From Liriodendron chinense (Eukaryota > Streptophyta > Magnoliopsida > Magnoliales > Magnoliaceae): a stretch of DNA of 64,000 nt. Below, in pieces: positions 11,547-23,560 of the stretch. Location: the NCBI GenBank assembly GCA_003013855.2, contig ML058405.1:3159976-3223975 (forward strand). Reading direction: 5' to 3'. The notes beneath the pieces were generated by a model. The model was not told the origin of the DNA. It did no database searches and saw only the letters and a list, made by a program, of their open reading frames with translations. Numbering within the stretch: the first letter of the stretch is position 1; every line of letters starts with the position of its first letter. A program made the position numbers and the translations under genes.

Positions 11547-14046
11547 ACAATCGTCTCTCTACGATCTTTGCCCTAGATTGGGTCTAAGTTGGCTTGCGTA
11601 TTGACTTGATCTTTTGGTATACAAAATCTTCTGGTTTACTGTTGACTCTCCAAACTTCTCTGGAAAAATCTTCGGCCATTTTGTAAAGACTATAAGAGAT
11701 GGCCCTCCGAATGAGATTATATATAGTTATGGGATAGGATAAGCTCACCCAATAGATCTTTCTATAATCGTGCTAGGGACATCTCTCATTTAATGGGCAC
11801 GTTTATCACAACCACGTGGCATGTGACAGTTTGTACCATCGTAATATTCTTATTAGTGTTGAAAATGAGTGTAAACACACTCTACACCCATATGGTTGCA
11901 CAGTTGAAAAATCTTGAATATTTTCAAGAGATGATCTAGAGGTCACAAGGAAGTAAGGAAGGACAATTGAGAGAAAAATCCACCATATCTCCTCATAATC
12001 CCAACAAGAGAAAAATTAAGAAAAAAAAGTAGAAGACATTCATTGTCATCTACATTATTTAAGGAAATATCGGCCGTTAGGCCGACACCAATAGAAAGAC
12101 AATAATTCTTGTCACCTAATATTTTATTCTAAGTAATTATTTTAAAATACTTTTCGTTGATATTCGGTTTAACAAATAAATTTTGAATTTGGGCACAACA
12201 AAGCATGTGACACCAGATTGTAGGAGACTCGAGGAATTCCAACCTTCAGTTATGGAGAACAAGTGACATGTACAAGGAAAATAATACCACTAAAGATGTC
12301 CTAAGGATTAACATTTATTATTTCCATAAGTGTGTTGGGAAAATAATAGTCATCTATGATACTCTTTACACACGGGGAATGTGCTGGAGTTTCTTTTTTT
12401 GTTTTTAGTTTGTTAAAAAATAATTTTGATATTCGATTTTCAGAAATATAATATCTTTAAGACTTAATAACATTATCTATGCATAGAGAATTTAGTTTTA
12501 AATTTATTTATTCTAGACATAAATAGTAACGAGCATCTCTTATTTTATCTACCACGTTGAATGAATTAATTGTATTTAAACTTGTAAACTGGGATGCGAA
12601 TTTAAGTTAAGTCACATTAAAAAAGACCATATGGTAAGCATAACTTATTTTGATCACTTAGATGAATTGATCTATCATTTGTGAACATTATGTTCTTAGA
12701 AAACTTCCCAGAAATCTTTTTTCGACGCGGTTAAGTCTAAGGCTCTAGTTAAAGTCAATTATAACTTTTGTGGATATCTAGCTGTATGTTCTAAAAATAG
12801 ATCATAATACATTAGTGAGCACTTACGCAATGTATAGCTCTATCTAATCTCGCACAAATCTGAGACCTTTGGGGTGGCTAAAATTGTGATGTGACTAACC
12901 GAGGTGGGTGGGTGTACTAAAAATCGGGTGTATGAGCTAAACCATAGAAAAAAAAAAAGAATTAAAAAAAAAAAAAGGCATGCAAAATAAGTAAAAGTAA
13001 AAATGTTCTAATTTCTCTACATTGTACTGGCCCTTTTTTAATGGGTCTGACGATCCTATCAGGGTGAAATTGGGGTCATTGGAACTGTACAGCAAATCCC
13101 TCCTATCTAATGATCTTCCACGATCACAGGTAGGCCCACCATGGGCCCCACATAAATTCGCTCAGTTACAAGGTACAAAAAATCTCACCCACTCATGAAT
13201 TTAATATTAAAGATTCTGAAGAACAGGTGTGAAAAGAATCATTGAAGAGAATATTGGAGAAAGCACCAAAGAACAAAAATGGTCAAACCCAAGCAACCGT
13301 CCATTGACCAGTGTCCAAGAGTTACACTAATCATGGTCCAATCAAATTTGTTTTTTGTGATCCTTAGATCAGATGGCTAGCTTTTCCTAATTAAAGTGGT
13401 CCTTGAAAAATGACAAGCAATCCAAGGTGGGGCCTACCTAATGGTTAGTTTCGTGTGTTGTTTGGATCTATTCTTTTACATGATATGAACCGTACGTCCA
13501 CTTTGCTTGCTCTTATTTGATCATCAAAATCAGTGCTACTTTTTCCAGGTGACGTGTGAAGAGCTGTCTGGACGGCATGGATCGTCCAGATTGTTGATAC
13601 GGTCAGCTTTTATGTGCAATTGTAGCTAGGTTCATAGGAAGGCTCTCATGCAGTCAGTAGACCGGAGCATTTTCTTAAGTTATGGTGCAACTAGTTGCAT
13701 TTTAACGTGGGGACAATCCCATCATCTATTCAATCCAGCCCACTCATTTGAGGATCACACTAATCAGATGATACTCGCCAGTCGAATGTTTGCCTTTCAG
13801 TACAATCGTCCACTTCTAAACCATAGGTCTGACGTTTAACATTGAATTTGCAACAAACGAAGACTCAAACGAATCCATCCATCTACACCATCCATTTAGT
13901 CCAATCTGATGTAATTTTTGTAGGCTACCTTGCAAAACTCTTAGGGCCCGTCTTGCTTTGCTAATAAAAAGAAAAAAAAAAGGCTTATTTATTTATTTTT
14001 TCTTTTTTTTATCATTTCTGAGTTTGAAAATCACTTTTTTAGGCTT
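11547..14046. other. Intergenic, no gene seen
   Basis: AT-rich non-coding DNA with short poly-A tracts (about 12947-12976) and GGCCCACC words. No domain, RNA gene or clear transposon end is visible. Confidence 0.65.
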
Positions 14047-14259
14047 TAAGAACCCGTTTGGATTTACTTTTTCTACTTACAGCAGCAATAAGTAACTTAT
14101 TTGAGATAAGTACGTTTGGTTTAAGATCAATAATAAGTAACTTTTTTACTTAAAGTTACTTAACCACTTCAGCTTAATAAATAGAAACCAAGATAAGCTA
14201 CTTGAGGCATAAGTAGCTTAAGTAACTTACAACCCAAACCCAAACCCAAACGCCCCCTA
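14047..14259. mobile_element. hAT-like MITE
   Basis: About 213 bp. The left end runs aagaacccgtttggattta. The right end, reverse-complemented, starts TTAGGGGGCGTTTGGG. The arms also share AAGTAACTTA and AAGTAGCTTA words in opposite orientation. GGGCGTTTGG-like ends are typical of plant hAT MITEs. No coding capacity. Confidence 0.65.
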
Positions 14260-15408
14260 AGTATATTTGGTTAGAAACTTAACCAATTTAAAAAACTATT
14301 TATACAAATTTGCACTTCTGTTGCCGTGCTTAACTCCCCATTTCTTTTATTGGTTTCCACTTCTACAAGCTTGACAAAAGCACTTGTAGAATCAAAGATT
14401 TCTATTTCTTTGTTGGAAGATTTGGTAATTCCGTACGAGGGACCTTCACACAAGGAAAATCATGGCACGTAGGTATGAGATCAAATCCATCCGCTAGTTC
14501 GTTTAATCATATTTTTCCTAAAACTAGTCTAGTCCACTTAAAAGTTGGGTCTCAATATTAGAAACAGGTGGATGAGTTAGAAAACTTCATCCAAGTGTTT
14601 TAGAGCCGTACATTTGTTTTGCAAACCATGGCACACCTGACTAATGGATTAACCTAATTCTTAGGAGAAGGCATTAATATAGTGGCGCCTTTCTAATAGA
14701 TGGATTGAATCCTAGACCTACGTGCCATGATGGCAAACTTGTGGCATGTACATGAGTTGTATTGCACACCCAGGCTGATAAACTCTCATATCTAGAGAAG
14801 CAGGGCCACTATGAATGATGCAATAACCAGTGCAACTATCACTCCGTCTATTTGGTTGGCCATATAATGTTAAGGTATGATTTCAAAATTGAGGTAGATA
14901 CAAGACTTAAATGGGCCACGCCATTGGAAATAGTGGGAATTCAATGCTCGCCGTTGAAACCTTCATGGGGAAACTATTTTCTTATACATGTTCACCAAAC
15001 ATGTACCTTTTCACATTAGCAATTTGTAAGAAATAAATCTAAAGAATTGTTTGAGAATCAATTATGCAATTGCTAGAAGCACTTTTTCACTTAAGCAATT
15101 TTCAAGACAATTCCGAAGAGTTGCTTGAGAATCAAATGTGCAGCTGCTAAGCAATGCCAAGCTAGCCCTTACCAATTGGATGGTTTATGACATTCTTACC
15201 AAATTGATGATTATTGAGAAGCACACGAACCAAGGCATGCAGGTTGTAAATTAGGTTGGGTTAACCAGAACCCAACTGGTCTAACCCAAATTTTGGGTTG
15301 TGTTGGGTTGAAGTTGGTTTGGGCTTGGGTTGAAATTCCTCAACCTAACTTTGCTTGGGTTGACTTTGGGTTGAAGCCTTGAGCAGCCCAACGCAACCCA
15401 AATCCAAA
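14260..15408. other. Intergenic, no gene seen
   Basis: Non-coding. The stretch 15240-15405 is a low-complexity cluster of GGGTTG/CAACCC words. Confidence 0.6.

Positions 15409-15443
<35 letters not shown>
15409..15443 (+). repeat. (AC)n(AT)n microsatellite
   Basis: The AC run passes into an AT run that directly borders a MITE. Confidence 0.9.
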
Positions 15444-15444
<1 letters not shown>

Positions 15445-15991
15445 GGTAAATGTTGCTATGAGGTCGACCTCATGGGAAGTTACCATGAGGTCGAGCTGTG
15501 TAGGGCCCACTGTGATGTTGATTGGACATCTACTCCATCGGTTAGATGCACCATTACGTGATGGGCGAAGGTCTTAAAAATCAGGTCAATCCATGACTTA
15601 GGTGGGCCACACTACATATAACAGTTGACAGAGGTGATCTGCCCATTAAAACCTTCATGATTGTTTATTGGGCCCACCAACAAGTTGTTCACAAATCCAG
15701 ACCATCCATTGTGTGTGCTCCACTTAGGCGAGGGGTCTTATCAACTTTCAGTGGCATCCAAAAGTCAAGTGGGCCCCACCAGGCGCTTTTAGATGTTTTA
15801 GGCATGTCTTTACATGGTTTTAGATGTTATGGCCCACCTGAGTTCCATTTACGGCTGATTTTTGGGATATCCCATGAACTAAAGGGTACCCATCAAGTGC
15901 ATGGTGTTGATGTCCGATCAACATCACGATGGGGCCCACACAGCTCGACCTCATGGGAACTTCCCATGAGGTCGACCTCATAGTACCATTT

Positions 15992-15993
<2 letters not shown>
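15444..15993. mobile_element. Foldback MITE, family M1, copy 2
   Basis: About 550 bp, homologous to 5655-6188 but inverted. Its arms (start ggtaaatgttgctatgagg; reverse-complemented right arm GGAAATGGTACTATGAGG) pair over about 75 bp. They contain the palindromes GAGGTCGACCTC and CATGGGAAGTTCCCATG. It is flanked on both sides by AT microsatellites. Confidence 0.8.

Positions 15994-16061
<68 letters not shown>
15994..16061 (+). repeat. (AT)n microsatellite, 68 bp
   Basis: A pure TA run that starts at the right end of MITE copy 2. Confidence 0.95.
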
Positions 16062-16064
<3 letters not shown>

Positions 16065-18068
16065 CTATCTTTAACATACATGATACAAACATTATGTCAT
16101 GGTTTAGAAGATAATAGGGTCCATATCAAAGGAACACTATTAATTTTGGTCCATAGCATTTTTACATTGCGCTATACTTAGTGGATGGTACGAACCTTTG
16201 ACAAATGTGCTGTTGCTCACATGACTGCTCTTCATCGATTCTCATGAGTCATTACTCACATATCTATTAAAAGATGTTTTTTTTTTCTTCTTCTAATCAC
16301 ACACACTCCCTCACACACCACCATATAGGTATTCAAACCCATGACCTCAACTGTTGAAAACCCGAGGTCTCCCACTTAGCCATGAGTAGAGATCCTTAAG
16401 GAAATATGGACTATATGGACAATTGGGACCACCACTAACTATAGTGACGATAAGAAAATTTTCAATGGCTCCCATTGAATATAAAAATCTAAGGTTAAGA
16501 TTATAGATTTTATTTTCTTATGTTTTTTTTTTAATTCTATGTGTTACTTTAATGGTATTATTTAATGTTTAGACAATTCATTTTCTATGTTACTTTTTCT
16601 AAGTGTTAATCCGAGCCAACCTAATCTAACTTGACCCAACTAACCTAACCCTATTGTTGTCTCCTGGATTTGGCCAATAGATAAGGTCAAGTTAGGCCAG
16701 TCTTAGTGATTTTTTTCACCATCGTCTTCTCAAGATGAAGCAAGCTCGTGACACTCTTGGATTGTCAATCCTACAAGAGAGAATGAAAATAGGTAGCAGG
16801 AGGGTACAGATGGTCGACTGTGACTCTCCAATGTCTAAGTTAAGCTTGTAGAACTCGAGCGTAAGGACAGTAAAGATTAGGAATGTCCTGCCTAAGTTTG
16901 GAGATCGAAGTCCTATTTATAGGACGTGAGGAATTAATGTTCTGAATGTGAAAGTACTACTAGGATACGTTAAAAGAGTCATAATGATGCGGGAGTCTCG
17001 TCCCTGACTTTTATAAGAGATATATGGTCGAGATGAAACCAAATCTCTATCTTGTCCATGTTTGGCGGATCTGCCCCAAACTTGTCCCACCACCTCTGAT
17101 GGTGGTCATCCTAGTTTGCTCAGTTTGTCGAGCTCGGGCACATGAGCTCCTTCCCTTTGAACTTTTCATTCCCTTTGAACTTTTCATTTGGACTATAGAT
17201 CATCCTATGAAGACGAGTCCAAGCTTTGCCTTGTTTTTTGTGTCATGCCCTAAAATGATCTCGCCAAATGAATGGACGGCGTGGATACAACACATACATT
17301 ATGGTGGGGTTACATTATGGGGGTCATTTCTACACCCGGTGTAGCTAGCGTAGCTAACTCGTGGGTGAAGCAAAATTTTTCTCATACTAAGGCTTCTGCA
17401 TGCGATGTGCTCCGGTAGAACACGTGCCGTGCGTGAATACCACACGCCATTGCATGCAATGAAGTTGATTTTCGTGAGCATACTACCTTAGCCTCGTGGC
17501 AAGCACGTGGTCTGAGTGCTCCTCACATACTAGCCGCACATGGAACCCTTTTATACACGCATGTTTTCATGCATTTCACGTGCCAACTCGACAACTCTCC
17601 CAGACATCTGAGCGGTTCATAAGATGGTCCCTACCATGAAGATGACCCTACATAAAAATCAGGCCATTCTACCCATCGCATGGATGACACGTGTACGAGG
17701 GATGGTGCACAATCAGCCAGTGTTTCTAAACCGTCCATCCTTTAACATAGGGGCTTAATTTTTCAATATAGTCATCTTGACGGTGGGTTCACCTTTTGCA
17801 CTTATCGGACTTGTGCACTTATCAGATGTCCGAGTACTAGATATAAAGATGCGTGTAGGATTAGCAAACGTCGGCTAAAGTATATTACGTCCGTCCCAAT
17901 CTCCTCTAGAAATTGAGTTGACTACACAGCAATATCTAGCCATGTATTCCTTCCAAAATAGACATGTCCTTTGTATATTTCCAACCTGCGGCATGTCCTT
18001 ATTTAAGTCCACTAGCTTATCTAACCTGATAGATTAATTGTTTTTCAGTTCGATGCGATGAACTGATC
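16062..18068. other. Intergenic, no gene seen
   Basis: Non-coding. I see no domain, RNA gene or transposon end. A pyrimidine-rich TTGTTTTTCAG at 18038-18048 resembles a splice acceptor in front of the frame at 18069. Confidence 0.55.
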
Positions 18069-18338
18069 ATGGCCTACATTAGGGGAGACACGCGACTGGC
18101 CCTATTGTCTATGGCAATGCATGAAGATGAAGCCATTGACTTTTTACTTATGAATCTGGAACGTTCAAATTTTTTTACATTCAATATCCATCGGAAGGCA
18201 GTAAAATCAATGGCTAGGATTGCATCTGAAGAGGAGCGTTCCACAATAGGACACATGTTACGGTGCCTCCTTATATTATTATTATTATTATTATCATCTG
18301 AGAAGGTCTCATGTTTAACCGGCTATACCACACCTTAG
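18069..18338 (+). other. Unrecognised open frame, possible exon fragment
   Basis: An 89-codon frame starting ATG. The first ~65 residues are well-mixed, helix-forming and charged (MAYIRGDTRLALLSMAMHED at the start; MARIASEEERS near residue 50). The last part is the low-complexity product of an ATT microsatellite. It looks more protein-like than the random frames nearby, and an acceptor-like TTTTTCAG lies about 20 bp upstream. I do not recognise a family. It sits just upstream of the point where Athila sequence starts, so it may be a captured or interrupted host exon. Confidence 0.3.
18274..18293 (+). repeat. (ATT)n microsatellite
   Basis: About seven trinucleotide units. Confidence 0.85.
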
Positions 18339-18360
18339 AATCCACCCAACAGATAATTTT

Positions 18361-19638
18361 CAACCAAGATGTTTTTCCTCATGGGGATGTCAAGATAGAG
18401 AATGCGGCGAATGATAACCGTTTTAAAATAAATGGACAATGCCTTAAACCATTCGTTGAGAAGTTTGATTCAGAGGATATGTCCATCCCTGTGAAGGATC
18501 CTGTGTATCGGGATGATTAATTTCCTAGTCTGACGGAGGTATAGAATAGATTAGATTTAGTTTGTTTTACTGTTTTAGTAGATTTGGTTGTTAGAGGTAG
18601 ATTCCTATGATCGACTCTCTCAGGTACTCTCGTTCTCACCCTCTCTTATTTTTATCATTGCTCTCATGTGCATGTTTATTACATATCTTTTTCTATTGAG
18701 GACAATACAAGATTTGTTTGGGGTAAGATTCTTAGAATTTTTGTGACATTTCAAGCAATGTATGTAGGAAAATTTTTATGTTTTTTGAAAATTCAACACT
18801 CTTTTGGAAAACCTTGTTTCTATGTACTTTGGATGCTATAATTATGAAAGGACGAGAGATAAATTAATGTGATTTGAGATTTCTGAATTATCTTAAATGT
18901 AATAGTTTTCTATATGAATTCCCCTATTGAGTTGATTGATAGAACATTTGAACACTTTTGAGTCTAGTTCACATTACACGATTCTCATAGTTTGAAGGGA
19001 TTACGTAGATTTATAGATTAGTTAGACTAAATATTTGAAGTGTTAAGGAACCAAGCCGAGAAACTTTGTTCATCCTCGTTCATGTAAAATAAGAGAAAAG
19101 AATGAAAGATATGAATTTTTAAAAATCTTATCTAATATTGAAAGAAAAGTATGATCATTCATTGAATATATGTTGTAAAAAAATTCAAAAGGGGCTATCT
19201 ATTACCAACCAGGGGATGGTCTACCCATAACCAAAGATGGAAACGGGAAGTAGTGTGAAAGCCGTCGAAGGAACGGTAAGGCAAATTCTTGTTATAGATA
19301 TTTAGTTGATCTATACACTTTTAAATATTTAGTTTCACTGATTTATGAAGAAGGTAATCGTGGAAACTCATGAGTTGAACATTCACGATGCACATTAGAT
19401 CGTATGTGTTCGAATTCTTCTATTTATCAATCAATTAGTGGAGATTCTATGTGAACACTTGTTATGTTTAGAGAAGTTTTAGATTTAAATTTCCTATCAC
19501 TAAATTTCTCTGAATTTTATGGTTTTGTATCTTCAAGTTTATAGAAGTATAATTTCCAAAAGAGAGTTGTGGTTTTAGATAAGTGAATTGTTTCACGCAT
19601 ATTTTGCTCAAGACTAGCAAAATGCTGGTTGAGGAGTG
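18361..19638 (+). mobile_element. Element C: 3' end of an Athila-like element
   Basis: The 3' part of a Ty3/gypsy Athila-type element, truncated at about 18361. The first 160 bp encode the very C-terminus of the polyprotein: VFPHGDVKIEN, NGQCLKPF, then IPVKDPVYRDD and a stop at 18520. Family members have a VFPHGAVEI...NGQRLKPY tail after integrase. The next 1.1 kb is non-coding and collinear with the 3' region of element A (62406-63503) and, on the opposite strand, of element B. It ends in a purine-rich tract (19627-19638) directly before the LTR start. Confidence 0.8.
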
Positions 19639-19730
19639 TATTGAGCTCTTAATTTATACATATTCTAACCCCATTTCATCACATTTTATACATAATTCTT
19701 ATGTTTAAAAGACTATCTAATACATGCTTT
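19639..19730 (+). mobile_element. Element C 3' LTR, first part
   Basis: The LTR starts TATTGAGCTC directly after the purine tract of element C. It is cut at 19730 by element B and continues at 31560. The last five bases, gcttt, are the left target duplication of B. Confidence 0.85.
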
Positions 19731-21236
19731 TGTTCACTCCTCAAGTATAGGGTTGCGAAGTAGTAATAATTCAGAAAGACCGAGTATTGTTCCCACAGAG
19801 ATTTATGTATGGGTATTCTCAGAATTTATCTAAAACAACTTATAATTAAGATCGCATTAAGAACTAAATCTAAACAATAGAGAATTGGGTTTAAGCAGTG
19901 AATGTATAAGGTAATAATAATCTAAAAGGTACTAAAGCGTCAAGGATCCACTTTTGACTGTTTTCAATGCATCAACACAACTATGTCTCTCATAACTCAG
20001 TCAGAATCAAATTCATATCTCTATCCAATCGGAATATGGAGCGGTTCAATCAACTCTTATTTAAAATAGTTGCTTATTCATTTATTCGATTCTCACAACA
20101 ATGCTCAGGCCTTGGGCACACTCAATTGTATAGGCCAAGCCTCTTTCCAATCTAGTTGAGATTCACAACCATAGCTTTCATCAAATCCTATCACTAGACT
20201 TGATTACGACCAATGATTAGAACTCTAATTAAATCAAAATCAATCAGCAAACAGCTATCTTAAATTATAACAAAAGATAAGAACTTTAGTTGGAATGAGT
20301 TCCCACATGAAGATCATGCCATTGTATACAAGGCAATCAAAGGGTCTACCATACCCGGAGTCGATGATAGATCAATGAACTACACAAGCATAAACAATGC
20401 CCAAAGGATAAGCTACTAAGTTTAGAATCACTAAAAATCACATGAACCCGGAGTCATCAAGAGATCAAAGTAAAACTGAACTAGTACTTGATTCAAACTC
20501 AAACTAAACTAAAATTTTCAATTAAAATATGAAAATGAAACCTAGGTTGTATCAATCCATCAAAAATGAATCAAAAGATTCACCTCTTAGCCCTAGCTAA
20601 GAGGTTTTAGTTCATCTCTAACATCATTGAACTAAAAACTCAGAAAACATAAAAACTAGAAGAAAAACCATAAAAACTTGAAGTAGAATCCGTCTCCTAA
20701 GCCTCCTTGTTGTTCTCCACGTCCTAGAATGCTTGGGTATGATGAGGAGAGGACCTTCTATATGTTTTGGACTCCAATTGTGAAGAACCTTCGAGAAATC
20801 CCGCAAAAATAGCGCTTTGCACAGCAAATTTTAGAGCTTGTAAAACAAGTTTTGTTACGTTGTCGACTAGTCGGATGACCGGGTCGTGATTTTTCCAGCA
20901 AAGTTTAGTAGCAGGGTCCTCCTGTTGAGTGTTCAGACCGGTCGGATGACCGGTCCTGGGCAATGGCCGACCGGTCGGACGACCGGTCTTAAGTGTAATT
21001 TTCTGCACTTCTTTCTTCTTTTTTCCTTCTCTCCCTTGCTTCTTTCTTCGATCCTTTTGCACTTAGTTCCTTGCTCTTCAATGTATGTAAAGTTCTCTTT
21101 TTAGCCTTGAATCAGTGAAATCTCCATCTCGTTCCTACAATCACAAATCATGCATTAGATTGATCTTTTAAACATGCAAACCATGCATAATATGTGATGA
21201 ATTGGGGTTAGAATATGCACAATTCAGAGCTCAATA
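19731..21236 (-). repeat. Element B 3' LTR
   Basis: 1506 bp, starting TATTGAGCTC at 21236 and ending GAACA at 19731 on the minus strand. A purine tract precedes its start at 21237. Confidence 0.88.
20870..20995. promoter_or_regulatory. GACCGGTC-type motif cluster in LTR
   Basis: Paired copies such as GACCGGTCGGATGACCGGTC occur, with half-sites 12-13 bp apart, in the U3-like part of the element B 3' LTR. Confidence 0.55.
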
Positions 21237-21249
21237 CACCCCCTAACCG

Positions 21250-22006
21250 AGTAAAACATGCGTGAAACAAATTCAATTCTTAAAAACCCAACTCTCCTTC
21301 GGAAACTATGCTTCTATAAACTCCAAGACACACAAGTACAAAATTCAGAGAAAATTAGTGGTAGAAATTAAAATCTTAAACTCCCTCAACATAATAAGTG
21401 TTCATATAGAATTCCCGCTGATTGAATGATAAATAGAAGAATTTAAACAAATTCAACCTAATGTGCATAGTGAATGTTCATCTCATGAATGTTTAGAATT
21501 ATCTTCTACATAGATCAACTAAACTATGGATCTGAAAGTGTACTAGATCAACAACAAGCCTATGATAGAAATTTGCCTTACCGTCCTTCCGACTGACTTT
21601 CACACTATGTCCCATTTTCGGCTTTGGTTACGGGTATACCATCCCCCAGTTGGTAATAGGTATCCCTTTTCAAAATTTTCCACCATATTCTCAATTATTC
21701 CCATATTTTCATCCTTCATTTCTTTTTCATACACATTTCATAGATTTTAAGAAATCCATATGTTTCGCTATTTTCCCATGGATAAGGATGGACAAAGTAC
21801 CCCAACTTGGTTTCTCAATACCTTACATCTAAGCCTAGCCAATCTACAAATCCACATAATCCTTTCAAACCATGAGAATCGTGTAACATGAACTAGGTAC
21901 ACAAGTGTTCAAGCATTTTATTAATCATATAAATAGAATTCGAATATAAAACTATCATGTTATAAGTCTTTTAAGAGTTTTAAAGTCATATCAATTCGTT
22001 TCTCAT
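21250..22006 (-). other. Element B 3' non-coding region, distal part
   Basis: Collinear on the minus strand with 62770-63503 of element A. It is split from its other half (25622-26288) by a solo LTR. Confidence 0.75.
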
Positions 22007-22744
22007 TGTTGGGGCTTAAATTTGCACCTATTGTAAAAAAAAAAAAAAAAACATCCCACGGTCCATCGACAACGATTTGAATTAGTTTTGAGACCGAAAA
22101 AACTCGAAAAGCGCCAGTGCAACCCTAATCACTCGGTAACGACCAAATTCTATAAACAGCATTTCGGAGCAGAACTGGACATGCGGGTCACTACCAAATG
22201 GTCTGAAACATCCTAAAACCCTTAACCTGCAAGTTTCGAAGTCATGCGGTGCATATCTTTACCTGCATATCTCGAAATACGTTTCAGTCCTTGCCGGAGC
22301 TGACCAAAAAAGGCCCGTAAGCCTATTGCTACCATTTCAGAGCGGAACCGGACATCCACACTACCGTTAAATGATTCGGAGCACCCCAAAACCCTTAAAT
22401 AGCAAGTTTGAAGTCCTTGCAATGCGTATTTTCATGTGTGCGCTCCCCGGAACAATGTTCCCATACGATGAGCTGACACGGAGGCTCCAAATTAGGAAGT
22501 ACCAAAATTTGTAACATCTGGATGTCCACACCCCACCCCATTTATTTAGGAGGTCCATCCTAGCCTAGAAGTGGCTTGGCGATAGTGAGCGCATCCCTAG
22601 AAAAGGTAGCTGTCCTCTGGAGGTCTCCCGTTGGAGCCTTAAATCCTGAAATATTCTAAGTCTGGAAGTTTCTCTGTCAAAATCCTAAAATTTGGCTTAA
22701 GTAGTGGAAAAAGTGAAAAAAGCGCGAAAAAAGACATTCGCCCG

Positions 22745-23560
22745 GCTTTTCACCACATGTGCCCGTACCCTATGATCGAGCGAAAGCGATCCGAACACTT
22801 TCCCGGAAACCGCCCGAAAAATGCGACGAAATAAACACGCGCCAGGCCTGAAATCACATGCGCCCGAACCCCTTTTATCAGCACATGCGCCCAGTTTTTC
22901 TCAGCACATGCGCTCGATTTTTCCAACATTTCCACCACATGCATCTAGAAATATCCGTCGGGTAGGACCCGAACCCAATTCCATCGCTATAAATAGCAGG
23001 GTCACTTGATGACAGAAAGATAAAATCATCTTCTTCTGACCTCAGAGCGACGCAAGAGGTACATGCGCCTGCTCTGTTATACCTCGCTGAATGCCTTGGT
23101 CGGAATGGATTCCCTCGCCGAAATCCCAAGTGCAGAGAAAATTCTGAAATTCTCTAAGTGTTGAAATGACATGCGCCAGCTTTTTCTCATCGGGAAAAGC
23201 GAAATGCACTAAGTGATGGAGGCACATGGGCCCATCCTTTCTGGGGCTAGAAATCCTGAAATTCTCTAAGTGCGGTCACATGCGTCGGCTTCTTCTCGCC
23301 AGAAAATGCAGAAATGTGTTAAGTGCCGGATCACATGTGCCCACTCTTTCTGGAGCCTGGAAAACCTAAAAATTCACTAAGTCTGGAGGGACATGCGCCC
23401 ACCAGTGGAGTCTGGGCACAAGTGCACTACCACATGCGCCCGGAACTTTGAAGATCTCTCTCTTTTAAGTATGTGGCACATATGTGCCCGGGAGGTGCAC
23501 ACATGCGCCCACCTCCTACTCACATGCGCCCAGAAGCCTGTTGCCAGCCACATGTGCCCA
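22745..23560 (+). repeat. Dispersed ACATGCGCCC motif array in S1
   Basis: About 15 exact or near copies of CACATGCGCCC / ACATGTGCCC, all in the same orientation, spaced irregularly by roughly 25-120 bp on both sides of the LTR TATA box. The sequence between them is mostly unrelated. Confidence 0.8.
22988..22995 (+). promoter_or_regulatory. TATA box of solo LTR S1
   Basis: TATAAATA stands in a GC-richer context about 980 bp from the LTR start, within the motif array. Confidence 0.6.

Noticed and set aside
14231..14250. AACCCAAACCCAAACCC as an interstitial telomere repeat
   Set aside because: It is only about 20 bp, not TTTAGGG, and is part of the MITE terminal repeat.
15820..16092. Open frames across the TA microsatellite
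   Set aside because: The product is a Tyr/Ile dipeptide repeat from (TA)n plus MITE sequence.
17024..17344. 106-codon frame as a host gene
   Set aside because: No recognisable domain, no supporting splice sites, and composition like the surrounding intergenic DNA.
22745..23560. Repeated ACATGCGCCC words as a CRISPR-like array
   Set aside because: This is plant DNA, the spacing is irregular, the motif is short and the site is inside an LTR.
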